64,000 nucleotides of DNA from Flavobacterium lindanitolerans (GTDB lineage: Bacteria; Bacteroidota; Bacteroidia; Flavobacteriales; Flavobacteriaceae). Positions 26,428 through 34,715 of the stretch are shown here, in pieces. How positions within the stretch are numbered: the stretch's first letter is position 1; every line of letters begins with the position of its first letter. The notes under the pieces were generated by a model. The model saw only the letters and a list, made by a program, of their open reading frames with translations. It had not been told where the DNA came from and ran no database searches. The DNA lies in NCBI RefSeq assembly GCF_002846575.1, contig NZ_PJND01000007.1, positions 1,922,001-1,986,000 of the forward strand. The letters are read 5' to 3'. Position numbers and translations under genes: made by a program.

Positions 26428-27000
26428 TTAAACGAGTTTTATGTTGTATTTTTCTAATAATCCGCCCGCATCTTTGAGCGAAAATTTAGCTTTTTTTAGG
26501 AAATTAAGTTCAGGGTCAATTGAAAAATTATAAGCTTTTGACAAATCGGCTTCTACTAATATTGTCCGGTTAAATAATGCCCTGTTGAGGTTGATGTCTT
26601 CAAAAACAGCCTTTGTCAGGTCTGTTTCAGAAAAATTGACTTCCTGCATCGATGAATTTATAAATTTGGTCTTTTGCATTTTTTTGCGTGCAAAAGACGA
26701 GAAGTCTAAAGTACAGTCGTTGAATTGTACCTCAAATAAAAAGTCGTCACTGTAGTCAAAACCAATTCCCATCATCTTGCAGGCATCAAATACAACATTT
26801 TTCAACCCTGTGGCATTGAGTTTTATCATCGAAAGGTTACATCCTTTAAAAGAACAATCGATAAACTGACTTTGTGAAAAATCGCTGCCATACAGGTCAC
26901 AATCTATAAAAGTACAATTTTCGAATTCCCGTTTCTGTATCGATTCTTCGGTATAGGTAACTTTTGTAAATGTCTTGCCTATGTGAACGGTTTCTTTCAT
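26428..27000 (-). CDS. Pentapeptide-repeat protein
   Basis: The 190-residue protein consists largely of A(D/N)LXX-type repeats with Phe or Leu at the centre: FENCTFIDCDLYGSDFSQSQ, FIDCSFKGCNL, FINSSMQEVNFSETDLTKAVF and LNRALFNRTILVEADLSKA. This gives a right-handed quadrilateral helix, as in Qnr, McbG and MfpA proteins that protect gyrase. Length is close to McbG (about 187 residues). Whether it interacts with topoisomerase cannot be told from sequence. Its start overlaps the stop of the small membrane protein gene by four bases. Confidence 0.85.
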   Translation of the reverse strand: MKETVHIGKTFTKVTYTEESIQKREFENCTFIDCDLYGSDFSQSQFIDCSFKGCNLSMIKLNATGLKNVVFDACKMMGIGFDYSDDFLFEVQFNDCTLDFSSFARKKMQKTKFINSSMQEVNFSETDLTKAVFEDINLNRALFNRTILVEADLSKAYNFSIDPELNFLKKAKFSLKDAGGLLEKYNIKLV

Positions 27001-27221
27001 CGCTTTTTGAATAGGCTGTTCATGATTTTTCGAATTCCAAGAAACAACATGAGCATGGCTCCCAAACAGGTGAGAATACCTATTCCCAGAACAATCAGAT
27101 ACAACGGATGGCTTTGGTTTTTAAAAGCACTGTGAATTATCACAGGACCTAAAAAAAGCAGAGGCATTGCTATGGATAGGTATAAAATTCCTTTTTGCAG
27201 TATTTTTTTGTCGGTATTCAT
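26997..27221 (-). CDS. Small membrane protein, DUF6095-like
   Basis: A 74-residue protein with two membrane helices, ILYLSIAMPLLFLGPVIIHSAF and LYLIVLGIGILTCLGAMLMLFLGI, and a basic C-terminus. It matches my memory of the DUF6095 family, conserved near murQ in Flavobacteriaceae. It lies three bases after murQ and overlaps the pentapeptide-repeat gene start. The function is unknown. Confidence 0.75.
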   Translation of the reverse strand: MNTDKKILQKGILYLSIAMPLLFLGPVIIHSAFKNQSHPLYLIVLGIGILTCLGAMLMLFLGIRKIMNSLFKKR

Positions 27222-27224
27222 GGT

Positions 27225-28037
27225 TTACTTTTTATAGTTTTCTATAGAATTCCTGACATTTTTATATTTTTCAAGCAGCGATGTTGCTTCCGTTTCCGAA
27301 ACAGACAGTTCTTCCATAATCATTCTAACGGCTCTTCCTACAAGCTTATGGTTGCTGAGCTGCATGTCCACCATTTTATTTCCTTTGACTCTGCCTAACT
27401 GAATCATGGTAGAAGTTGAAATCATATTCAATACCAGTTTTTGGGCAGTTCCTGCTTTCATTCTGGAACTTCCGGTTACAAATTCCGGCCCGACTACTAC
27501 ATCTATAGGAAAATCAGAAGTTTTAGACAACGGACTTTCAGCATTACAAGAAATGCTTCCTGTAGTAATGTTCTTTTCGATGCATTTCTGCAAGCCGCCA
27601 ATTACATAAGGAGTAGTCCCGGAGGCTGCTATGCCAATAACGACATCTTTTTCGTTAATATCCCATTCCTGAAGGTCTTTCCATGCCTGTTCTCTGTCGT
27701 CTTCTGCAAACTCCACAGCTTTGCGGATAGCAGTATCACCTCCGGCAATAATACCAATTACCAGGTCAAAAGGAACACCAAATGTTGGCGGGCATTCCGA
27801 AGCATCGACTATGCCTAATCGCCCGGATGTTCCGGCACCGATGTAAAACAAACGGCCGCCTTCTTTCATTTTTTCGACGATTTTTTCGACCAGTTTTTCA
27901 ATCTGTGGTAATGCTTTTTCAACGGCAAGAGGAACCGTTTTGTCTTCGTTGTTGATGTTGCGAAGCAGGTCGGCAACAGGCATTTTTTCTAAATGCTCAT
28001 ATTTTGAAGACTGTTCGGTAGTTTTAGTGAAGGCCAT
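27225..28037 (-). CDS. murQ: N-acetylmuramic acid 6-phosphate etherase
   Basis: MurQ cleaves the lactyl ether of MurNAc-6-phosphate during recycling of cell-wall sugars. The 270-residue protein has the SIS-domain signature GAGTSGRLGIVDASECPPTFGVP, with the catalytic Glu in ECPPTFG, and also VIGIAASGTTPYVIGGL and VTGSSRMKAGTAQKL. The C-terminal helical part (LSNHKLVGRAVRMIMEELSVSE) is slightly shorter than in enterobacterial enzymes. It is the first gene of a six-gene operon. A -7-like TATTTTTG is present on the minus strand at 28065-28058. Confidence 0.95.
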   Translation of the reverse strand: MAFTKTTEQSSKYEHLEKMPVADLLRNINNEDKTVPLAVEKALPQIEKLVEKIVEKMKEGGRLFYIGAGTSGRLGIVDASECPPTFGVPFDLVIGIIAGGDTAIRKAVEFAEDDREQAWKDLQEWDINEKDVVIGIAASGTTPYVIGGLQKCIEKNITTGSISCNAESPLSKTSDFPIDVVVGPEFVTGSSRMKAGTAQKLVLNMISTSTMIQLGRVKGNKMVDMQLSNHKLVGRAVRMIMEELSVSETEATSLLEKYKNVRNSIENYKK

Positions 28038-28144
28038 CTTTAAAAGGAATATTTTTTCAAAAATACGAAGTTTATTAAGTTATTTATTCATTATCCTAAC
28101 AAGTATTTTTTTAAAGAAAAGCTTTCGAATTGTTATTTTTATTT

Positions 28145-28152
28145 TATATTTG
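28145..28152 (+). promoter_or_regulatory. -7-like box for the four-gene Cys-peptide locus
   Basis: TATATTTG matches TAnnTTTG, 46 bases before the ATG at 28199. It is the only clear promoter motif upstream of the unit ending at 32206. Confidence 0.5.
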
Positions 28153-28198
28153 TTTTATATCGATACAAATTATTTATAAACCAATTAGATTTAAATTT

Positions 28199-28507
28199 AT
28201 GAAAAAAATTAAATTATTTTCAACTTTTTGTTTGTTTACATCTTCCTTTAGTTTGCTTGCTTCAAATAACGGAAAAGAAGAATTTAGACAAAATTTTAAT
28301 GAAGTTACTATGTGCTGTGTTGGTCAAGCTAGCAAGGGGATAGCGGGAACAGCCGATTATATAAAAATTTCAGTTAAAAAATGTGCTACTTCAGCCAAAG
28401 GTAATAGAGACCAGGCATATGTTTACGCATGTACTAATGCGCAAAAGGCAGCAGAAAATGCTCTAAATGCTCTTAAGAATATGGATTTAACACTAAAACA
28501 ATCTTAA
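28199..28507 (+). CDS. Small secreted four-cysteine protein A
   Basis: The 102-residue protein starts at ATG 28199 (MKKIKLFSTF), which restores a normal signal peptide ending near LLAS. The upstream in-frame ATG at 28130 lies before the promoter box. After cleavage it has CC at 39-40, C62 and C78, in the contexts VTMCCVGQASKGIAGT, VKKCATS and DQAYVYACTNAQKAAE. The C-terminal third is alanine-rich and probably helical. The downstream protein has the same pattern, so the two are paralogues. I recognise no family. Two disulfides or a metal site are possible. Confidence 0.75.
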   Translation: MKKIKLFSTFCLFTSSFSLLASNNGKEEFRQNFNEVTMCCVGQASKGIAGTADYIKISVKKCATSAKGNRDQAYVYACTNAQKAAENALNALKNMDLTLKQS

Positions 28508-28510
28508 GAG

Positions 28511-28813
28511 ATGGGAAGAATAATTTTAACAGTGTTATCGGTCTGTGTTTTTTCTCAATTCGCTTCGTCAAAAAATCAAACAGATATAAAAAGAACAGAT
28601 TCTCCTGTTGCTTGCTGTGAGAGAAGGGCTGAAGGAGGTGTAAGAGGGACAAATACTCATACGGTTGTTGTGGTGAAAACTTGTGTCACATCAGATATTT
28701 CATATCAAGATGCACAGGCGAAGGCATGTAGTAAAGCAGGAAGGCTGGCTGATTTAGCCCTGCAAATGTCAATGGAAATAAAAGTACCTGTTACCATTGA
28801 AGCCGGAAAATAG
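28511..28813 (+). CDS. Small secreted four-cysteine protein B (paralogue of A)
   Basis: The 100-residue protein has a signal peptide (GRIILTVLSVCVFSQFASS). Mature cysteines are CC at 35-36, C58 and C73. The CC-to-C distance is 22 residues in both paralogues, and the last gap is 15 here against 16 in protein A. Shared contexts are CC..RAEGGVRGT / CC..QASKGIAGT, VKTCVTS / VKKCATS and QAKACSKAG / YVYACTNAQ. It begins three bases after gene A and ends two bases before the GLPGLI gene. The function is unknown. Confidence 0.75.
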   Translation: MGRIILTVLSVCVFSQFASSKNQTDIKRTDSPVACCERRAEGGVRGTNTHTVVVVKTCVTSDISYQDAQAKACSKAGRLADLALQMSMEIKVPVTIEAGK

Positions 28814-28815
28814 CC

Positions 28816-29550
28816 ATGAGACACATTTTTTTACTATTACTATTATTTACTATTTCAATTTGTTGGGGTCAAACCCTTACTGTTGATTATAAGTTTGATT
28901 TAGCTGATGATAAAGATAAATATGGCTTTTCATCATTCGGAATCATCAGGCTGATAACAGATGGCTCAAATAGTATTTCCTATGTGAAAGTTACAGATAC
29001 CATTGTAAGTTTTAAAAATATTGGTGAAACTATACAAAAGGCTTCCGAATTTGATTTTTCAAATCCTGCTGAATATAAAGATTTTGTTTCTAATGAATAT
29101 TATTCGAAAACAATTTTCCCTAAATATTTGCTTAAAGACAATACCTATATGACTGCATGGACTATAACTGGAAACTATAAAGAAATATTAGGATACAAAT
29201 GCCAGCAGGCTGTTGGAAATTACAGGGGTAGAGATTATACACTTTATTTTACAACAGCAATCCCTATTCAAAACGGACCAAAAAAATTTGATGGCTTACC
29301 GGGTCTAATCCTGGAAGTTATTTCAAATGATGGGGCTATACATTACAAGGCTATTAAAATACAGAATAGTAATGAGGTTATAGAAAATCCTTTTGATAAA
29401 TTAAACCTATCTTATATTAATTGGGATCAATTTATCAACGCTTATAAGGATTATTTTAAAAGAATAACCAATTATGTGCCTGATGAAGATACAGCTATTT
29501 TTATTCCTAAAAGAGGCATTGAGGTATATATAAATGACAATAATGAATAA
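28816..29550 (+). CDS. GLPGLI family protein
   Basis: The 244-residue secreted protein has a signal peptide (RHIFLLLLLFTISICWG) and the hallmark motif GLPGLILEV at about residue 160, preceded by YKCQQAVGNYRGRDYTLYFT and IPIQNGPKKFDGLPG. The family (TIGR01200) is confined to Bacteroidetes and often lies next to TonB-receptor-like barrels, as here. The conserved lysine/cysteine of LGYKC precedes the motif. No biochemical function is firmly known to me. It overlaps the start of the barrel gene. Confidence 0.88.
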   Translation: MRHIFLLLLLFTISICWGQTLTVDYKFDLADDKDKYGFSSFGIIRLITDGSNSISYVKVTDTIVSFKNIGETIQKASEFDFSNPAEYKDFVSNEYYSKTIFPKYLLKDNTYMTAWTITGNYKEILGYKCQQAVGNYRGRDYTLYFTTAIPIQNGPKKFDGLPGLILEVISNDGAIHYKAIKIQNSNEVIENPFDKLNLSYINWDQFINAYKDYFKRITNYVPDEDTAIFIPKRGIEVYINDNNE

Positions 29551-32206
29551 TTTATGTTACTTCATAATTATTGTTTTTTTTACCAGTTTTGACTTTAAAG
29601 CACAAACTATAAAAGGCACGGTTTTTCATGAAAATGAGACCGTGCCTTATGCCAGTGTCATAATTCGTAAATCGGAAAATAGTAGTTCTATACATCAATA
29701 CACAAAAACAAACAAAGAAGGCTTTTATCAAATAGATTTAAAAGAATCCTTAGATTCAATTTGTGTAGAAGTGAACGCTCTTGCTTTTGAATCACAGATA
29801 AAACATTTGAGTAACATTCAAAAAAATAGACAAATCATTATTTTAAACTTTAATCTTGAAAACAAACCCACAGAATTAGAAGAAGTAGTTATTACTAAAG
29901 AAGTGCCAATCAGAATTAAAAATGATACGACTACTTATAATCCTGAAAGTTTTAAAGATGGAACAGAGAGGGTTGTAGAGGACTTACTTAAAAAACTACC
30001 CGGTATTAAAGTGGAAGAAAGCGGAGAGATAAAATTTAAAGGCAAAAGCATTAAAAAATTCTTACTTGATGGAGATGATTTGTTTAATAGTCAATACACA
30101 ACCGGAAGTAAAAATCTCAGTGTTGACATGGTTGAAAAAGTTCAGGCTATTGAAAACTTTAATGAAAATGCAATGCTTAAAGGACTTGTAAATGCTGAGG
30201 ATGTAGCTATTAATATCTTACTGAAAAAGGGAAAGACAGACCTCTCAGGTGATGCTTTTTTTAGTTATGGAATTCAAGACAGGTATAATGTTTCAATGAC
30301 GGGTTTGTTTGTGAACAAAAAGACAAAAGGTTTTTTAACAACGGCCTACAATAATATTGGCAATAATTACAGTCCGTATGATTTTAGTTCTGAAATTACT
30401 TCATTGAGCCAAAAAAGCGAAAAAGAAGAACAAACTAAAACATTAATTGGTCAGGGAGGATTTTATTCTCAACTGGAAAATAAATACCATAGGATAAACA
30501 GTAATTTTAATTCGGAACTAAATTTATTGCATAAATTTTCATCGAAGATTACGGCAAAAACAAATTTAGGAATTTATGATGACAGACTAACCAGAACGAA
30601 TAAATCACATACTGAATACAGTATTAATGAGGAACAATTTGTAATTAATGAGATTGAAGATATCATTAAAAAACCACGTCTGTATAACGCCAATATTCAA
30701 TTGTCGAATAAAGTAAATGATTGTTTTATATGGGAATATATTGGAAAAGCGAATTATCAGGAAATTGATTTTGACAGCAATAGCCTAAATAATGAAGTAG
30801 CGCAGAAGAATGAGGTAAAAACAACTAATTTTTTTACCAAACAGGATTTTAATTTTACCAATAGGATAAATGAAAATAGTGCTGTAACAGGAGTAGTGCT
30901 TTATAGTAATAATCGGGCTCCACAAGATTTTTTGCTTACCCCTGGTTTAAATATTGAAGAAGGTAATACTAATGCCGTAATCAGCAATAATCAATACAGC
31001 CGTTTTGATAAAGAAACTTTTAAGACCAAAGGTGAATACTACCGCAATTTTAATAAAGCGAAATTGAAATTGATGGCAGGATATTTATCTGTCAATAATA
31101 CGCTAAACTCAAGCCTGAAAGCAAATTATTCTGATGGTACGGTTTATACAGACAGGCTTTATCAAAATAGAATGCGCTATAAGTATCAACTTCCTAATGT
31201 AGCTTTAAGTTTGAGTTATATAAAAAAACAAAAATATGGTTTCGCAATTTTATTTAATAATCAGTATTATGATATCGCCCTGAATGACGAAATCAGAAAC
31301 CTGAACAGGAAAGAGGAAAAATTTGTCTTTTCACCAATAATGAAGTTCCAGTATGTTTTGAATACCAAATCTAATCTGGTTGCTACCTATAGTTATAATG
31401 AAATAGTTCCTTCTGAAGAGCATCTTTTTGAAGGTTTTGTGCTTACGGGTTTTAGAAGTTTCAGAAATAATAGCCCCAATATTTCATTTTTAAACACACA
31501 TACCTATAATCTTAATTATATTTATAATGATACTTTTAAGGTAACCCGTTTTTCTGTATCCGGCAATCATAATAACAGGAGTAATAATTATTTTTCAAGA
31601 AATACGATTAACCTTGATAATACTTTTACAAATTCATTTTTATTGGAAGCAGGCAATAGAGATTACAGTTTGAATTTGGATTTTGAACGTTATATGCATT
31701 TTATGAGGACTACCCTGCAGATTAATGGCAGTTATGCCTTATCATTTGACAAAAACATTGTAAATGATTCCAATCTAAGAGATGTTGAATCCAGGCTATT
31801 GTTTATAAACTGTGTTTTAAGAGCCAGTTTCAAATCAAAATTTTATATTGAAAACAATTTTAGTTATTCTACTATTGACTTTTTACTGGATAATGTGATT
31901 CAAAACCGATTTAGCAGTTTTAATGATACTTTTAAAATGACTTATAAAATAAGACCTGATTTGAAGGCCAATCTAGCTACTAATTTTGTCTTTCCGGATT
32001 TGTCAAAAAACAACAATTATCTGTTTTTAGATTCTGAACTGCGATATACGCCTCTAAATAAAAGATTTCAATACGCCTTAATTATGAGAAACCTGACCAA
32101 TAATAAGAAATTTGAAACAGTTTCAATTTCCGACTATTCAAAAACCATAGCTTCACATAATTTATTGGAAAGATATATTCTGGGGAGCGCTTCTTTTCGG
32201 TTTTAG
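29534..32206 (+). CDS. Outer-membrane beta-barrel protein, TonB-receptor class, with carboxypeptidase-like regulatory domain
   Basis: The product has up to 890 residues. A signal peptide (CYFIIIVFFTSFDFKAQ) is followed by a CarboxypepD_reg-like fold (IKGTVFHENETVPYASVII), a plug-like region (ELEEVVITKEVPIRIKNDTTTYNPESFK, LLKKLPGIKVEESGEIKFKG) and a long barrel rich in Asn, Tyr and Phe with a terminal Phe (SASFRF), as in outer-membrane barrels. Start may be ATG 29534 or 29543; both overlap the GLPGLI stop. The class of barrel partnered with GLPGLI proteins usually takes up or binds an unknown ligand. Together with the two small Cys proteins it forms one transcription unit. Confidence 0.85.
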   Translation: MTIMNNLCYFIIIVFFTSFDFKAQTIKGTVFHENETVPYASVIIRKSENSSSIHQYTKTNKEGFYQIDLKESLDSICVEVNALAFESQIKHLSNIQKNRQIIILNFNLENKPTELEEVVITKEVPIRIKNDTTTYNPESFKDGTERVVEDLLKKLPGIKVEESGEIKFKGKSIKKFLLDGDDLFNSQYTTGSKNLSVDMVEKVQAIENFNENAMLKGLVNAEDVAINILLKKGKTDLSGDAFFSYGIQDRYNVSMTGLFVNKKTKGFLTTAYNNIGNNYSPYDFSSEITSLSQKSEKEEQTKTLIGQGGFYSQLENKYHRINSNFNSELNLLHKFSSKITAKTNLGIYDDRLTRTNKSHTEYSINEEQFVINEIEDIIKKPRLYNANIQLSNKVNDCFIWEYIGKANYQEIDFDSNSLNNEVAQKNEVKTTNFFTKQDFNFTNRINENSAVTGVVLYSNNRAPQDFLLTPGLNIEEGNTNAVISNNQYSRFDKETFKTKGEYYRNFNKAKLKLMAGYLSVNNTLNSSLKANYSDGTVYTDRLYQNRMRYKYQLPNVALSLSYIKKQKYGFAILFNNQYYDIALNDEIRNLNRKEEKFVFSPIMKFQYVLNTKSNLVATYSYNEIVPSEEHLFEGFVLTGFRSFRNNSPNISFLNTHTYNLNYIYNDTFKVTRFSVSGNHNNRSNNYFSRNTINLDNTFTNSFLLEAGNRDYSLNLDFERYMHFMRTTLQINGSYALSFDKNIVNDSNLRDVESRLLFINCVLRASFKSKFYIENNFSYSTIDFLLDNVIQNRFSSFNDTFKMTYKIRPDLKANLATNFVFPDLSKNNNYLFLDSELRYTPLNKRFQYALIMRNLTNNKKFETVSISDYSKTIASHNLLERYILGSASFRF

Positions 32207-32233
32207 TTATATGTGTTTCAAAGCTACGAAGTA

Positions 32234-33133
32234 TTAGATAGATTCGTTCCTGACTTTAATTTTTTTATTTCTTAAAACGGTCATCATTTCAAGCCAATGT
32301 TTGTCACGAAGGGTTCCTGCTAAAAAGCGACTGTTGTCAAAATCTTTTGTGATAATTCGTAACGCATTCGGTTGTCTTACTTGCTGGTCATATACTATTT
32401 CTCGAATGTCTTTAAGTAAGTAGACTTTTTTAATCCAAAAGAAGTAATGATTTTTTACAATAAAATACTTATTAGAAATCTGAAAATAATGAGCCATCCA
32501 GGAGTTTAATAAAAACCAGAACAAACAAAAGGCAGATACAACCAATATAGGAACAAACTCAAGGCTTTTAGGGTTTTTTGATGGTACAAAAATGACGAAC
32601 AGGATAAGCCCCCACATCATAATTCCCCTAAAAGAAAAAATGGGATGGCCTTTAAAAGTTTTTAAGTTCTCAAATGATAAATTCTTTTTTTCTAAACGTA
32701 TTTTTTCAAACTTAAATGCTTCGCTTTCGTTGATTACAACCTGATTGATAAAACTTTTGATTTCAGGAGAGTTAGCGTAATAAACATCATAAATACAAAC
32801 CACCTCCTGATTTTTGAATAAAATCTTTGTTGCTTCGTAATCAGAATGGATATATCCCATTCCTTTTCCGGTAATTTCGATTTCTAAACGATCATTCCAA
32901 TAGTATTGTTTTTTTCCAACTTGGATTCCCTTATCATTTACAATAATCTTTGGCGATTTTTTTAAAAAAATATAATTGAAGACTGCCGCCATTCCAATAA
33001 AAATAAATCCAAGAGCATGTGCATTTACTTCATTACTTATAAAAAAGAAGATACTAAAGCATAAGAAGGCTAGGTTTATTATTAGAAGTGCAAAATAAAA
33101 CTTATAAGGATGTCTTCTGGATGTGATTTCCAT
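32234..33133 (-). CDS. Hypothetical membrane protein with two PH-like halves
   Basis: A 299-residue protein with two pairs of membrane helices (FYFALLIINLAFLCFSIFFFI / ALGFIFIGMAAVFNYIFL and GIMMWGLILFVIFV / FVPILVVSAFCLFWFLLNSW). Each pair is followed by a beta-rich soluble part (PKIIVNDKGIQVGKKQYYWNDRLEIEIT and NKYFIVKNHYFFWIKKVYLLKDIREIVYD). The strand pattern recalls bacterial PH (bPH) domains, an inference. No enzyme motif is present. It converges with the barrel gene and lies six bases after the ZIP transporter gene. Confidence 0.6.
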   Translation of the reverse strand: MEITSRRHPYKFYFALLIINLAFLCFSIFFFISNEVNAHALGFIFIGMAAVFNYIFLKKSPKIIVNDKGIQVGKKQYYWNDRLEIEITGKGMGYIHSDYEATKILFKNQEVVCIYDVYYANSPEIKSFINQVVINESEAFKFEKIRLEKKNLSFENLKTFKGHPIFSFRGIMMWGLILFVIFVPSKNPKSLEFVPILVVSAFCLFWFLLNSWMAHYFQISNKYFIVKNHYFFWIKKVYLLKDIREIVYDQQVRQPNALRIITKDFDNSRFLAGTLRDKHWLEMMTVLRNKKIKVRNESI

Positions 33134-33139
33134 AAAAAC

Positions 33140-33859
33140 TTATATAAAATAAGCCGCAACAATTCCAATAGCAATCATAGACAACTTGGCAAGGTTGAAT
33201 TTATGCCCTTCACTGCTTTCAAAAATAATGGTAGATGAAATATGGAATAAAATCCCGATTACAACCGCTGTGATTTCTGTATAATAAGCTGTCAGGAAAG
33301 GTAAGTATTCTGACAGTACTGTTCCTAGTGGTGTCATGATTGCAAAAGCAACCATAAACAGCAAAATCGCAGTTTTATTGAGATGTGCATTTACGAAAAA
33401 GGAAGTCAGGATAATAGCAATCGGAAGGTGGTGGATGGCTATTCCTAACGCCAGGTCGTGATGATGGCTCACCGGAAAACCTTCTAACAAGGCATGGATG
33501 CAAAGGCTTATAAATAACAACCAGGGCATTTTATGCATTTCTTCATGTCCGTGAACGTGGCCGTGTTCTGCTCCTTTGGAGAAAAATTCCAATATAATCT
33601 GGAACAAAATCCCCAGCATTATAAAAATTCCTATCGCATTCGAATGTTCATGCCCGTGGTCATGGTCGTGATGTGCGTGGAGACTGGCTTCATAAACTTC
33701 AGGAAGCAGGTGCATAACGGTTATGGAAAGTAGAAACGAACCGCTAAAAGCCATTAGCAGCTTTAGATTGGTTTTCTTTTTCGGTTTTAGAAACAGCGCA
33801 ATAGCATAACCGATTAAAACTGAAAATAGGGGCAGGATATAGGGTACAATGTGGTCCAT
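33140..33859 (-). CDS. ZIP family divalent metal transporter
   Basis: The 239-residue membrane protein has about eight helices and two histidine-rich loops (HAHHDHDHGHEHS and HGHVHGHEEMHK), typical of zinc-handling ZIP proteins. The TM4/TM5 metal-site region is HALLEGFPVSHHHDLALGIAIHHLPIAI, so the usual His and Glu of TM4 (H..EG) are kept. The TM5 motif HE.P.E is altered to HHLPIA. It probably imports zinc or a related metal. It lies on the minus strand 42 bases from the methyltransferase stop and may be co-transcribed with the PH-like gene. Confidence 0.85.
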   Translation of the reverse strand: MDHIVPYILPLFSVLIGYAIALFLKPKKKTNLKLLMAFSGSFLLSITVMHLLPEVYEASLHAHHDHDHGHEHSNAIGIFIMLGILFQIILEFFSKGAEHGHVHGHEEMHKMPWLLFISLCIHALLEGFPVSHHHDLALGIAIHHLPIAIILTSFFVNAHLNKTAILLFMVAFAIMTPLGTVLSEYLPFLTAYYTEITAVVIGILFHISSTIIFESSEGHKFNLAKLSMIAIGIVAAYFI

Positions 33860-33901
33860 ACTTTAAAATATAGAAAATTATCAGGCAGTTTATCGCCCAG
33901 A

Positions 33902-34633
33902 TTATTTGAAAACCATGATGAGTCTTTCGCTTTCGTTCTTATAGAACTTTTTTAATTTATAATCTCCAAAAGTATCTAACAGGAATATGCCTGCTACTTC
34001 CATCATTTCCTCAAAATCCTGTAATGTTAATGCCTGTACTTTTTCAACAAAATGAAACTTTTCGCCCTTGTCTTCAAAGTCTATTTCTTTGAAAATATGA
34101 TTGTCCTTTACGTATCTTTTGATTTTAAACTCAATGCCCTCAACGATTTTGGTTTCTTCAGGAACCAGATTGCTAATGACATGATGAACATTCATAAAGT
34201 CGATTACGGCAAAACCATATTCAGACAAACTTTCCTTAATTGCTTTCAGGGTAGTAAGATTGTCTTCATCATTTTCAAAATAACCAAAACTGGTAAACAG
34301 GTTAAAGATAGCATCAAATTTTTCATCAAATGGCATCCTCATGTCATGAACCGTAAAATGCAGTTTACTGTTTGAAAATTTAGAAGCTTCGGCAATACTG
34401 TTTTCAGACAGGTCGGCTCCGGTCACATCATATCCTAGTTGGTTGAGATATATAGAATGGCGGCCTTTTCCGCAGGCAAGGTCTAGTATTTTGGCGTCTT
34501 CAGGAAGATTTAAATAATTGGTGATATTGTCCATAAACACTTGGGCTTCCTCATAATCCCGGTCTTTGTAAAGTATGTGATAATAAGGAGTGTCGAACCA
34601 GGAGGCAAACCAAGTATTTTTTTCTTTTTGCAT
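33902..34633 (-). CDS. Class I SAM-dependent methyltransferase
   Basis: The 243-residue cytoplasmic protein shows SAM motif I ILDLACGKGRHSIYL, the acidic residue of motif II in VTGADLSENSI, and LHFTVHDMRMPF before FDAIFNLFTSFGYFE. This fits the methyltransferase-25/11 group. The opening TWFASWFDTPYYHILYKDRDYEEAQ is shared with a Bacteroidetes family of unknown substrate. It is divergent from the RNA methyltransferase gene at 34716, with 82 bases between them. Confidence 0.85.
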   Translation of the reverse strand: MQKEKNTWFASWFDTPYYHILYKDRDYEEAQVFMDNITNYLNLPEDAKILDLACGKGRHSIYLNQLGYDVTGADLSENSIAEASKFSNSKLHFTVHDMRMPFDEKFDAIFNLFTSFGYFENDEDNLTTLKAIKESLSEYGFAVIDFMNVHHVISNLVPEETKIVEGIEFKIKRYVKDNHIFKEIDFEDKGEKFHFVEKVQALTLQDFEEMMEVAGIFLLDTFGDYKLKKFYKNESERLIMVFK

Positions 34634-34637
34634 CGTA

Positions 34638-34669
34638 TTGAATTAAGCTGCAAATTTAGTGTATTTTTG
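34638..34669 (+). promoter_or_regulatory. Promoter of the THUMP methyltransferase gene
   Basis: TTG (34638-34640), a 21-base gap and TATTTTTG (34662-34669) form a -33/-7 pair, 46 bases before the ATG. Confidence 0.5.
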
Positions 34670-34715
34670 CATAAAATAACTATAAGTATTCCCAATTTAA
34701 GGGAGTAAAATCAGT

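Noticed and set aside
26428..27000. Calling the pentapeptide-repeat gene qnr
   Set aside because: Repeat content and length alone do not separate Qnr from McbG or unrelated family members.
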